DNA of 64,000 nt from Marthasterias glacialis (lineage: Eukaryota; Echinodermata; Asteroidea; Forcipulatida; Asteriidae): the NCBI GenBank assembly GCA_911728455.2, contig OU452228.1:15638104-15702103 (forward strand), given 5' to 3'. Below, in pieces: positions 1 through 8,775 of this stretch (positions within the stretch are counted from its first letter, which is position 1; each line of letters opens with the position of its first letter). Below the pieces are notes generated by a model, which ran no database searches, was not told where the DNA came from, and saw only the letters and a program-made list of their open reading frames with translations. Made by a program: the position numbers and the translations under genes.

Positions 1-180
1 GGTTATCTTGTACGTACGCGATTGTTAGCGTGTGTGTACACAATAAGTATCGTGTACGTGAACGATAAGTTTTAACTTATCGTTCGCGAACACGATAAGT
101 CGAAACGTATCGCGCACACGATATAGTGTACTTTTACATGACAACGTATCGTTTACGTACACGGTAAGAGAGAGATTTTT
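1..180. repeat. Cluster of degenerate cgataagt-type palindromic motifs
   Basis: The first 180 bases repeat variants of acgataagt and its complement (for example cgataagt, cttatcgt, acgtatcg). They include a 12-bp perfect inverted repeat, gaacgataagtt at 60-71 and aacttatcgttc at 74-85, separated by two T residues. The stretch is rich in CG and TA steps. It probably lies in the intron upstream of the FReD exon at 1285. I do not recognise the family, and the left boundary is cut by the window edge. Confidence 0.6.
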
Positions 181-360
181 TTTATTCACGGAGCGGCAAT
201 ACGCTTCCGTATCATAGTAATAAAGATGCAGATAGATAAGCTTGAACGATTGGAGAATTGCCCTCTTAAAGTGCCCGGGTCAGAAGTGACCTGGATTCGG
301 GGTCAAGGGGGCCTGATTTCTCAGTCAGGCTTACTTAGAAAGTGGTTAAAAATGGGATTT

Positions 361-1019
361 AGACTCGGATTATGCGTCAGTATGACGCAGTTTTGGGTCA
401 AACTGACCTGAAATGGGTCAGGTCCGGTTTCTGCGTCAGTATGATGCTGTTTTGGGTCAAACTGACCTGAAATGGGTCAGGTCTGGATTCTGCGTCAGTA
501 TGACGCAGTTTTGGGTCAAACTGACCTGAAATGGTCAGGTCCGGATTCTGCGTCAGTATGACACAGTTTTGGGTCAAACTGACCTGAAATGGTCAGGTCC
601 GGATTCTGCGTCAGTATGACACAGTTTTGGGTCAAACTGACCTGAAATGGGTCAGGTCCAGATTCTGCATCAGTATGACGCAGTTTTGGGTCAAATTGAC
701 CTGAAATGGTCAGGTCCGGATTCTGCGTCAGTATGACACAGTTTTGGGTCAAACTGACCTGAAATGGTCAGGTCCGGATTCTGCGTCAGTATGACACAGT
801 TTTGGGTCAAACTGACCTGAAATGGTCAGGTCCGGATTCTGCGTCAGTATGACACAGTTTTGGGTCAAACTGACCTGAAATGGGTCAGGTCCAGATTCTG
901 CATCAGTATGACGCAGTTTTGGGTCAAATTGACCTGAAATGGGTCAGGTCCAGATTCTGCATCAGTATGATGCAGTTTTGGGTCAAACTGACCTGAAATG
1001 GGTCAGGTCCCATGGGACC
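361..1019. repeat. Minisatellite, about 59-bp unit, roughly 11 copies
   Basis: A unit of 57-60 bp is repeated about eleven times, with the core tctgcgtcagtatgac starting near 371, 429, 489, 547, 606, 665, 722, 780, 838, 897 and 956. Each unit contains two small inverted repeats (tgcgtca/tgacgca and tgacc/ggtca). Variants show a higher-order pattern: the variant order at 547-665 recurs at 780-897, about 233 bp later. The array is non-coding; short open frames on either strand are by-products of the repeat. It lies in the intron before the FReD exon at 1285. Confidence 0.9.
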
Positions 1020-1107
1020 TTGAATGCAGGTCAATTCTGACCTGTGCGTTTTTGAAGTGTCGTTTCCCCTTCTTCAGAAGTCCTCAATTCATGTTGTCAA
1101 TAACTTC

Positions 1108-1231
<124 letters not shown>

Positions 1232-1284
1232 ACCACGACGACGACTGCTGACTCAAGTTTCGTTAATCGTTTCCATGTTCCTAG

Positions 1285-1570
1285 GTGATTCAAAGACGTT
1301 TGGATGGATCAGTAAACTTCAACCGAAACTGGGCCGAATACAAGGAGGGTTTCGGTGATCTAGATGGGGAGTTCTGGCTGGGAAACGAAAAGATTCACCG
1401 GATAACATCCCGTTCACGAAAGTATCAGCTGTTTGTCACTCTGACTGCATTCGATGGCACTGTTGCTCAAGCTCGATACGATCATTTTTCCATTAAGGAG
1501 GAAAAGTCTATGTATGAGATTATCCCTGGTGGATTTACCGACTCTACACCAGACGGAACATCGAATGCAG
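1285..1570 (+). CDS. Fibrinogen-related domain (FReD) protein, penultimate exon
   Basis: This internal exon encodes the first part of a fibrinogen C-terminal domain, as found in ficolins, tachylectins, tenascins and angiopoietin-like proteins; these are usually secreted recognition lectins or adhesion molecules. It begins after the acceptor tgttcctag, in phase 0, with VIQRRLDGSVNF. It continues through the diagnostic stretch WAEYKEGFGDLDGEFWLGN, EKIHRITS and a QLFVTLTAFDG segment. It ends ...TSNAG with one base of a split Gly codon before the donor gtaagg at 1571. It joins the exon at 2078 in frame. The N-terminal 40-50 residues of the domain and any collagen-like or coiled-coil region must lie left of the window. 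Domain identity is secure; the subfamily cannot be determined from this fragment. Confidence 0.92.
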
Positions 1571-1820
1571 GTAAGGTAAATACTTTTCCGGAGCCAACTG
1601 GCTTCTTCCACACCTTGGTTTATGCCCCGACTCCAGGTTAACGTTTAATGTGGCATGCAGCACCATGCAAAATTCATACTGCTTCAAAACTGACGGCTGA
1701 GCCCAAGACTAAAAAGTTTCAAAAAGTGTACCATCCCGTCAGAGAGCTCTGTTGGAATTCCCAACAATAAAATTATTAAAACCAATCAAAACAAGCAGTG
1801 GTATTGAAAAACTAATTTTC

Positions 1821-1970
1821 AATGGGAGATTTTTGGGGACGCTTGGTGGCAGCAGACTGACCAGGTAAATCTATCGTTCTTGGATATTTGCGCATGCTCA
1901 GAGCTACGCAAATGATGAGAATTTACCTGGTAGTAGTCTGCTGCCACCTAGCGTTCCAAAGTCGCCCATT
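1821..1970. repeat. Foldback (hairpin) element inside the FReD intron
   Basis: Two arms of about 50 nt (1821-1870 and 1921-1970) are near-perfect inverted copies around a spacer of about 50 nt. The strongest core is ggtggcagcagact on the left and agtctgctgccacc on the right. The spacer contains a smaller inverted pair (atttgcg / cgcaaat). The whole element lies in the 507-bp intron between the two FReD exons. It is most simply a foldback MITE. I saw no second copy in the window. Confidence 0.75.
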
Positions 1971-2077
1971 ATTATTTGCAGTCCATGGAGAATCAGAAGC
2001 ATGTCATGTTGTGAACACCGTGTTCCTCAATGATCAGCGGTATATCCCCCATCCAGTTTTCTTATTTTCCTTGGAAG

Positions 2078-2328
2078 GTAATTCGTTGGAGGGGAAACAG
2101 TTCACAACGCGTGACAAGGACAACGACGACGATGACGCGAACTGTGCTCAGGCCCTGGGTGGAGGTTGGTGGTTTTCTCACTGCGTAGACGCAATGAGCA
2201 ATCTCAATGGCAAGTACTATAACACCCCCACGGTAGAACGGTTCCAGGGAATATACTGGTTAAAATGGAAGGGTGACAAAGAATCTCTAAAAGCAACTGA
2301 AATGAAAATTAAGGCTGAAAAGCAATAA
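2078..2328 (+). CDS. Fibrinogen-related domain (FReD) protein, last coding exon
   Basis: This is the terminal exon of the FReD gene. It starts after the acceptor ttccttggaag, with gt completing the Gly codon split at 1570 (phase 1). It encodes GNSLEGKQFTTRDKDND, an acidic run, then NCAQALGGGWWFSHC, SNLNGKYY, GIYWLKWKG and SLKATEMKIKAEKQ, then TAA at 2326-2328. The DKDND segment followed by NCA...GGGWWF...C matches the calcium-binding loop and conserved disulfide of FReD lectins. The WKG...SLKATEMKI end is the canonical terminus of the fold. The two exons together encode 178 residues of a domain usually about 215 long. There are no frameshifts or premature stops, so the gene looks intact. A longer frame open across the preceding intron from 1888 is not coding. 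Confidence 0.93.
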
Positions 2329-2424
2329 TTGATTATTTGCCATTATGGTGTCCCTTAATGTGCCATTCTTTTTCATTTTTCGTTTCTTGAAGCGTTAGGG
2401 TTAAAACAAAAATAACAATAACAG

Positions 2425-2430
2425 AATAAA
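2425..2430 (+). terminator. Candidate polyadenylation signal AATAAA
   Basis: AATAAA lies 97 bp after the FReD stop codon in an A-rich stretch, a normal distance for a short 3' UTR. Other A/T-rich variants follow, so the assignment is provisional. Confidence 0.4.
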
Positions 2431-2630
2431 ATATGCGAAGAAAAAAAATGCGTCCAAAAAAAATGCGACGGAAAAAATACGACGTCAAAAATGCGCCCAA
2501 AAAAATAATAAATAGATTTTTAAAAATGTGACACCGCTGATAAAATAAAAATGAAAAGAGAACTATGGAACACCGTAGTCCATACGGATACGTTTTATTG
2601 AAGGACAGAACTCGGCTTAAAAGAAAAATA

Positions 2631-2920
2631 AGGGGCGTGTTTTTGGCGACCTTGACCAGAAACGCCAGTTTGGCGTCAAGTTCACTAACGGAAATAATTT
2701 CCGAGAGCTATGCAAAAACGTGTCGGTAATCAGAAACACTCTGGTGACATTGGCATAGGCGTTCGAGGGGGGCTGTTGAAAATATATTTGATTTGTTTTC
2801 TAGAGGCTGAGAGACTTTTAAGTATTTTTTTTTTGTGTTTTTGAATATTTAGCATTTAGCATTGGTTGCTATGGGAGCCTATTTAGTATGGTGCACCCAT
2901 GGGGTCGCCAAAACGCCCCC
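2631..2920. mobile_element. Short TIR element, about 290 bp, ends ggggcgt..ttttggcgacc
   Basis: The left end ggggcgtgtttttggcgacc (2632-2651) and the right end ggggtcgccaaaacgcccc (2901-2919) are inverted copies differing by a small indel. The interior is A/T-rich and has no coding potential. The structure fits a non-autonomous DNA transposon (MITE). I could not see a clear target duplication. Confidence 0.55.
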
Positions 2921-3170
2921 AAAGAAGTGTGTTTAGGATAATGTTATACAAAAACAAGTAGCGATTACAATAATGTAAGTTTGCTCTTTTTTTAATTAAT
3001 TTTGATATGTTATAAAAGCCCGGCATGATGTTTTGATTATTAATGTTGTATTTAATGTATGTTTATAAAGCGATCTCCCCCAAATCGGGTGGGGACCGTG
3101 ACGACCAGTTCTGCCCCCAGGGATACGCCTGTGCTACACGGTATCCGATACGCAACATATAGGCTATCCA

Positions 3171-3360
3171 GGCTCAATTTCATACAGCTGCTTAAACAGA
3201 AAATATTGCTTAAACATTTTCTGCTAAGCAGAAATGAGCAGGATACCAGCCACAAATTCTACATGTGACATGGTAGTTTGGCCGGTAACCTTATTCTGGT
3301 AAGCATACTTTTTGTACTTAGCTACTTTTTGTGCTTATGCAGTTCTATGAACTGGCCCCC
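3171..3360. mobile_element. Palindromic MITE family A, copy 1
   Basis: The left end ggctcaatttcatacagctg and the right end cagttctatgaactggcccc are inverted relatives of a GGGCCCAATTTCATAGAGC-type terminus. The interior has ctaagcagaaatgagcaggataccagcc and ggtaaccttattctggtaag segments, shared with copies at 26622, 28911 and 32111. It is non-coding and about 190 bp long. It abuts the foldback at 3361, opening a nest of elements. Confidence 0.7.
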
Positions 3361-3791
3361 TGTTGGTAAGTGATGACGTTTTGGAGCCGGAAGTGCAATG
3401 TAACGAATCTTCATGTACGTGTACGTATACCATTCGTTTACATTACACTTCCGGCTCCAAAACGCAGTGGCGTAACTAAGGGGGGGGGCACGGGGCACGT
3501 GCCCACCCCCATCCCCAATCGATGTCCGTGATGTTACATTTTATAAGCATCTACGTAGTAATTTCAATGTTTTTAGATTCATTTTGAATTATTTACACAC
3601 ATAATGTATTTTGTTTTACATCAACACCTCAGAAAACACTGAAAAGGGGCTTGTTTTGGAAAAATTCAAATGGGAACTACAGTTTTAATTGGCCAAAGTG
3701 CCCTCCTAGGAAAAATGGTGCACCCCCTTGTGCCCCCTTAAAATTTTACCCTAGTTACGGCGCTGCCAAAACGTCATCACTTAATACCAAA
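3361..3791. repeat. Foldback element split by a hAT-like insertion
   Basis: The left arm (3361-3408) reads tgttggtaagtgatgacg then ttttggagccggaagtg. Its inverted copy is found in two pieces: cacttccggctccaaaacg ending at 3464, and ccaaaacgtcatcacttaat from 3766. Removing 3465-3765 plus one copy of ccaaaacg restores one continuous right arm. This is direct internal evidence for a later insertion. The central loop contains gtacgtgtacgta. Confidence 0.8.
3465..3765 (+). mobile_element. Non-autonomous hAT-like transposon, 301 bp, 8-bp TSD
   Basis: The element starts CAGTGGCGTAACTAAG and ends CTAGTTACGGCGCTG, imperfect inverted repeats of about 15 bp. It is flanked on both sides by the identical 8-mer ccaaaacg (3457-3464 and 3766-3773). 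CAG-type ends and an 8-bp target duplication are hallmarks of the hAT superfamily. There is no transposase. The interior has a C/G-rich segment (ggcacgtgcccac). A partial inverted copy lies at 3885-4049, and relatives with CAGTGGCGTGAC ends occur near 22635, 22832 and 41393. Confidence 0.85.
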
Positions 3792-3795
3792 AGGA

Positions 3796-4286
3796 TAGCA
3801 TCGTGTATGTACACTACAGCCCCCCGTCTGACGAGACGAGACTGACGAGACGAGACTGAAGTCAAACCCCAACCTGTGCCTTAAATAGGGTAACATTATA
3901 GGAGGGTACAAGGAGGGGGGCACCATTTTTCCTGGGGGCACTTTTGGCCAATTAAAACTGTAGTTACCGTTTGTTCTTTTCCTAAACAAGCCCCTTTTCA
4001 GCGCTCTTCTGACGTGTTGAGGTAGAACAAAATACATTCTGCGCCACTGACCACAACTCCCCTTGAACCGAGCAAGCTAAGTGCAACCTGTGTTTGTATG
4101 TGTTTCACAATAAAGTAATATAAAAAAATAGTGTTTTGCGACATTAGGAACACTATGTTCGGGAGCATAGAAAAAGTTTTAGTTCACTTCAAAATATTAA
4201 CAAAGAGAAAACAACCGTTAAATCGGCTGTCATTAAAACTTTATGTTTTTTATTTGAAAATCCTGTAGTGTACATACACGATGCTA
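3796..4286. mobile_element. TIR element with 24-bp perfect inverted repeats
   Basis: A perfect 24-bp inverted pair bounds this 491-bp stretch: the left end tagcatcgtgtatgtacac (3796 on) is matched by gtgtacatacacgatgcta ending at 4286. Perfect TIRs suggest a fairly young element. It contains a short tandem motif (gacgagacgagact) and a truncated hAT-like copy at 3885-4049. No transposase frame is visible. The target duplication is unclear, so the superfamily is unassigned. Confidence 0.65.
3885..4049 (-). mobile_element. Truncated inverted copy of the 3465 hAT-like element
   Basis: Read on the minus strand, it starts CAGTGGCGCAGAATG, runs through the same aaacaagccccttttcag, aattaaaactgtagttacc and ggggggcac segments as the 3465 copy, and stops at tagggtaac without the distal terminal repeat. 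It lies inside the 24-bp-TIR element. Similarity to the 3465 copy is high over roughly 160 bp. Confidence 0.7.
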
Positions 4287-4560
4287 AATTTTAACCAATT
4301 ACGTAATAATATATGCACACTATATGAGTTGTGGTTCTCTAGATTTGAATTTTCGAGAAATAAAAAAAAAAAAACTACGTCATTGCTATTTGTTGGCTCT
4401 TGGCTCCAACGAAAGCGTTGATTATTTTATTTTTGTTTCGCCAATAACCCAATATTTTTTTTTTTATTATAAGCAACATCTTTAAATTTGATCCAATTTT
4501 GTAAATATTTTTTCCGGACTTGGTCAGAACTTTCCGGGTCGATTTTATGATTTGCGAGTA

Positions 4561-5239
4561 TAGAGGGCGCGTCACTGAATGATCTATATTTACCCCGCTA
4601 TTAATTTTAACTATTTTGGGAAATATACTTTAGCATATTTTTTGTTCATTTTTAATTATATTTTGTTTCAGTACCGTATGTTATATTCAATTTTGCGGTA
4701 TTTCATGAATATTGTTTCAAAAATTATTTGAAATCGTAAACTTTCGTTCAGATCATTTCAAATCCACAAATCTCCGAGTCAATATGAATCATAAAAATTG
4801 CACCTTTAAGTTTGACCCAATAGATTTTATTTTGTATTTTTATCAAACATTTTCTGTGTAGATTTTACCATTTTAACTGAGAGAGAATGTAGCAGTTAGC
4901 AATTTTAATTTCAACAACACCCAGCTGTTTTTACTATTCGACGAAAAATGAATTACTTTTTATTGCACCATATGAATTTCTTGTCACTGTCTTTCATTAT
5001 TGTTAGTTAATGTTATTTATGTTATATTATGTTATTTCCGGTATTTTTTGAAAATTTCAAACACTGGGCCGTGTTCGAATCAAGCGACTTTGGCTACGGC
5101 TATGGCCGCTGGCTGCAACGACAACGTTGAAGAATAGGAATCCTCGGCGTTCCGGCCGTAACCACAGCCGAAGCCATTCATTCGGACACGACCCTATTTA
5201 AATACAACTGTGAACACCTTTTTAAAACAGCGCCCTCTA
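4561..5239. mobile_element. Possible 680-bp element with 10-bp TIR tagagggcgc
   Basis: tagagggcgc at 4561-4570 is perfectly inverted as gcgccctcta at 5230-5239. The interior is strongly A/T-rich and contains the family D palindrome at 5066. The 10-bp match could be coincidental, because agggcgct-type motifs recur elsewhere (5230, 14097, 47257, 53648, 59171), so this is a weak call. Confidence 0.3.
5066..5195. mobile_element. Palindromic MITE family D, copy 1
   Basis: The ends gggccgtgttcgaat and attcggacacgaccct are inverted repeats. Just inside each lies an inverted run of ggctacggctatggccg-like sequence. The centre includes gttgaagaataggaatcc, matched in inverted sense by the copy at 46245. 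A further copy is at 11375. All are 125-135 bp with no coding capacity, consistent with a foldback MITE. Confidence 0.7.
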
Positions 5240-5426
5240 TTTGCGTACGGAGACGAAAACCAATTCCTGTGTGCATCGTGACCCGGTCATGCCTTTACAC
5301 GGAAGCTGTGGCGTCTGCGGTTTCAGGGTAGTCTAATATTAATTAGGACCACAGAGGCCCTCAACCTACGGCACCGGCCGGTGAAAACTTTAGAGTGAAA
5401 ATTTAAGTGAAAATGGCATAAAAATT

Positions 5427-5550
5427 GGCGAAACTACCACCGCGGGGAATGAACTAAGGCAAAAGCAGGTGATGGGAACGTCTAGAACTTTGAGCCAATG
5501 GTTTATCGGCAAGGTAATTACTTTCTTCATCGCGGTGGTAAGTTTGAGCC
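5427..5550. repeat. Inverted repeat around cgcggtggta
   Basis: ggcgaaactaccaccgcggg near 5427 is mirrored by cgcggtggtaagtttgagcc at 5531-5550. The arms are about 18-20 nt with a few mismatches, around a spacer of about 80 bp. It may be a degenerate MITE. No second copy was noticed. Confidence 0.4.
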
Positions 5551-6489
5551 TCGTGTGACTCTGGTGCGTGAGAAATTATGATGTATTGTTTTTTCGTTTA
5601 CATCTCAAACTCTAGGTGAAAGTTTGGAACCAAATTAATAATTAGGTGATAGGATTGCCTCAATGTATGGAATTATTTTCAACATATTTTTTCGATTGCT
5701 TCACTCTATGGAAAGCGAAAGCTGCAATAAAACTGTTGAAGTATACACTTTGAAACACAGTGCCGCGGTCATCCGAAGCGTTTGCTCCAATATACAAAAT
5801 GAGTTTTAAAAATAAAATGGAAAGGCATTTTTCTGAAAAGTTTGTGACAAAATGTTGTATTCAAAATCAATATCGAGGAAACAAGTATCTTCAGGCCTAC
5901 GGGTCACAGTGCAAGTCACTTTTGAGGGTACCTTAATGGTTTCATCACCAGAAAGTTATAATGATAATATATAATGTTTATTAGCTCAACAACGTTTGTG
6001 TTTATCGCTTTATATTCAAATGTATGGACAAGAATTGACGTCACGGGCAATCTGCTTGCTTGGAAGGATGACATCTCCAAAAGACTAGCACTTGTGCCCT
6101 CTTTAAATCACCAGACCACCGTAGCCCACCAATACAATTTTCCTTTCTGCCGGGAAACAATTTACAAAGCTTTTCGTAAACCTAATACCGAGCTCCATCG
6201 TCTTGAAATTCCCGTCCAAAATATGATGTGTGTGTGGAAACCGTCTCCTCACACCTGATCTACGATTTGCGAAAGGAAATGAACTTGCACAAAATCTCTT
6301 TCCGAAGAGAACGATTTCAGGCCTGTTTGATATTAATTTTTTGCTACAACCATATCACTTTATCCGATGAAATGTTGACTGAGTTGCTTTGTAGTGGATT
6401 AGAGTTATTTAACTACATTGTATGCAGCCATTGCATTTGTAGTTTATGTGTACAACATTGGTAATTATCAAAGACCAATATCCACGAAA
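5551..6489. other. Non-coding stretch, nothing recognised
   Basis: This is A/T-rich sequence without recognisable genes or repeats. The longest open frames (about 90 codons, near 5974 and 6228) have no recognisable domain and no splice-flanked structure. Confidence 0.5.
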
Positions 6490-6690
6490 ATGTGGACCAA
6501 CAATATAATCCCGTGAAATAACAAACCTGTGAAAGTTTAAGCACACTCAATCTGGCATCGTAGTCACAAGAAAATAAATAATTCATGACGTTTTCACTGC
6601 TTTCGAACATCGACTCTTTGGACTCACAGGATCAAAACTAATTGTGGTTTTCCACCATAACCATTCTTTATACCATTTATTTAGGTTGTG
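6490..6690 (+). repeat. Dispersed repeat family Y, copy 1
   Basis: This stretch contains gtgaaataacaaacctgtgaaag, a run of the form catcgtagtcacaagaaaataa, ggatcaaaactaattg and ttttccaccataaccattct. The same ordered segments occur at 34540-34790 and, in part, at 44905. It is diverged and non-coding, with ends not resolved. It is an interspersed repeat of unknown class. Confidence 0.5.
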
Positions 6691-7159
6691 TGTGAATCTA
6701 AACATTAGTTTTATGATTACCAGTGCTGCTGAGCACACCCTTAACAAGCGCTCTATTGTTAAAGCTCCAGCTCAACATTGGTAAGAAAGCAAAACATAAA
6801 TGTTCACAGATTTACTTATAAGCTTACATAGGATAATAAAGATAATGATGGTAGAAAACATTCCTTGAAATATGTTTGCCTGAAGTGTTATCGTTTTTTA
6901 ATAATAAATGAAATAAGACCCAAAATTAATTGTCGTCTCGTTGTGATACCAAAACTCTGCCTAAGAATGCGTACAAGAAGCTGAATTTTTTTTACCGTTT
7001 TCTCGCAAATGAAACAATGAAAAGAGCTGCATATTTCACAGGTTGGTTTTATTACATATATCTTGATTTTTGTAAAGAATGGAAGCATCTACAGTCAGTT
7101 TACCAATGATGAGCGGGGGGCTTTTAAAGGGTCTTTTTAGTGAGTGTTTAGTTCTGAAA

Positions 7160-7206
7160 AGAACCACTCGACGTTTCGGACCACTATGCTCCGTCCATCA
7201 TCAGGA
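7160..7206 (-). ncRNA. Hammerhead-ribozyme-like trace of a Penelope-like element
   Basis: On the minus strand the sequence reads cctgatgatggac, then a loop, then gtccgaaacgtcgag. This matches the conserved order CTGATGA - stem II - GAAAC - GTC of the minimal hammerhead ribozymes known from Penelope-like retroelements. The stem II arms ggac/gtcc pair. One extra U lies between CTGATGA and the stem, as I recall for Penelope copies. No reverse transcriptase or GIY-YIG domain is visible nearby, so this would be a terminal remnant. Activity is doubtful. Confidence 0.4.
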
Positions 7207-8428
7207 TAAATATCAATTGATACAAGTTAATACAGGTGGTTGTACTACGGTAACGGTTTGTATATACCGGACAAATCGGAATCAATGCAGAAAATAGGGT
7301 ACGTCGCCAACCCCGCCCCAAAAAGTCAATGAAACAACAATCAAGCAATTGATCGTTGTTCAGTATTATATCATGTATGATCAACTATCGTTTATGTTCC
7401 ACCAGTACCCTTTTTACCTCCGTGCTTGCGCAAGAATCACTTCAATGAGGTATTAAGGCAGCAGTTCACCGTGACGTCGGGCCCCATGCAAAATTGACTC
7501 TGAATAATTTTGGTATAATCCTTTTATTTGTACATGAACCATTCAACAAAACGTGTGGGTGTGAGGTCGGTCTCTTCCATCATAAATCAGGCGATTATTT
7601 GTTTGGAGTTTGGAGGAGAGAAGGGGGCCTCTCTGACAATGCAGGTCACTGGTGTATGAATGTTTACAAATAAAAACCTTATACAGCTCTAACAAGCTAG
7701 CTCTGAAGCACGACCCTTTTTTTAAGTGTCAGCCAGAAAGTGAGTGCCACCGGTAGTCGCGGATCAGAATAAGTTTATTTAGCCTGAAAATCTCAGCAGC
7801 TAAACTGGCCTCGCCGATCGGCACACACGGGTGCACCTGTTTAGTTGGAAGGGAAAACTTTCTCCGAGGCACGGCGAGTGGGCAACCCGACGGGGCTAGT
7901 CTGTCGTGACGAGGCACTCTTGTCACCCCAACAAAAGTCCAAGGACCTTTTTCTCTTTTTGGAGCCCATAATTACACAACCTTAGCATCGTAAGTGAGTG
8001 TAGACGCAACGTGACTCGCAAATGAAGGGGGCCTTCGATGGAAAGAAACCTTGGCAAAATTTGATTAAAATTTCATTCATGCACATCGTGACGTCATCGA
8101 AATAGTTCATCCCGTCTGCACTGAGCACGTTTCCAGTGAAGGATGTCTGCATGCGGCCCATGAACACCACGGTCGCTGTTTATGTTCGGGGAACTATAGT
8201 ACGGTTGTCTTACATCTTGTGCCAAGTGTCTTTCAACTTGTCATGCAACTTTTTGTCCCTGCATTGGAACCACCTTTGAAGCATTCCACACACGCGTATT
8301 GGCCACAGGATCATCTCCTTCTCTGTATGTCACAGAACTTTTTTCTGTGACAAAGTGGAAAAGCAACAGCGCCTCCAAACGAAGGGATTTTCACAACGCC
8401 GGTGATGAAGCGACCCCCTAAGTTGCTG
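7207..8428. other. Non-coding stretch, partly CpG-containing
   Basis: No gene was recognised. The part from about 7740 to 8130 is richer in CG dinucleotides and G+C than its surroundings (for example ggcacggcgagtgggcaacc). It lies just upstream of the putative promoter and exon at 8429-8775, so it may belong to a promoter region. Open frames here are short and unrecognised. Confidence 0.4.
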
Positions 8429-8510
8429 TATAAAAAGTGATCACCAGCACCAGCTCGTTCGCTATTTTGCAAATTCGACATAATTTCTTCTGCAGAAAAT
8501 ACTATATAAA
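8429..8510 (+). promoter_or_regulatory. Candidate core promoter: two TATA boxes
   Basis: TATAAAAAG at 8429-8437 and TATATAAA at 8503-8510 lie 204 and 130 bp before the start codon of the open exon at 8633. Either would be suitably placed to drive a transcript through it. The second falls in a typical context (actatataaacgactg). TATA matches are common by chance in A/T-rich DNA; the call rests on the combination with the start codon and donor site downstream. Confidence 0.35.
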
Positions 8511-8632
8511 CGACTGACTTGTAAACTTTGAGAGCTCAGAACTGATCAAAAATATTTTAACCTGTAATTCTAGCAATTTTTTATTGTCGAAACTGCTCTC
8601 TGTAATAAGTGCAAACAGAAGTGGACTTCACC

Positions 8633-8775
8633 ATGAAGGATTTTTTGAAGAAGTTAAGGCAGCTTTCCTATACTCTCCGTGGTTCGCAATACTACCATGC
8701 CGATTACCAGCTAAGGCGCAACCATGTAAACTTTGTACATGGTCGCGACCGCGGAAGTGGATTCCCTCTACGACG
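8633..8775 (+). CDS. Candidate first coding exon or micro-ORF (48 aa)
   Basis: An ATG in good context (cttcaccATGaag) opens MKDFLKKLRQLSYTLRG... ending HGRDRGSGFPLR. The frame ends at a strong donor, cgacg|gtaaga, at 8776. Read through, it stops at once, giving a basic, tyrosine- and arginine-rich 48-residue peptide. Spliced, the exon would end with two bases of a codon (phase 2). The KLHL8 exon at 35988 needs an incoming phase 2 and stays open to its own ATG at 36067. A junction would add 74 residues upstream of that ATG. I do not recognise the peptide. The alternatives are a first exon of another unseen gene, a 5' UTR micro-ORF, or chance. Confidence 0.35.

Noticed and set aside
1888..2077. 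Upstream extension of the FReD open frame with a signal-peptide-like start (hydrophobic MRIYLVVVCCHLAF)
   Set aside because: It overlaps the foldback hairpin and lies in the intron. The FReD domain is continuous only if 1570 is spliced to 2078, and phase and sequence agree with that.
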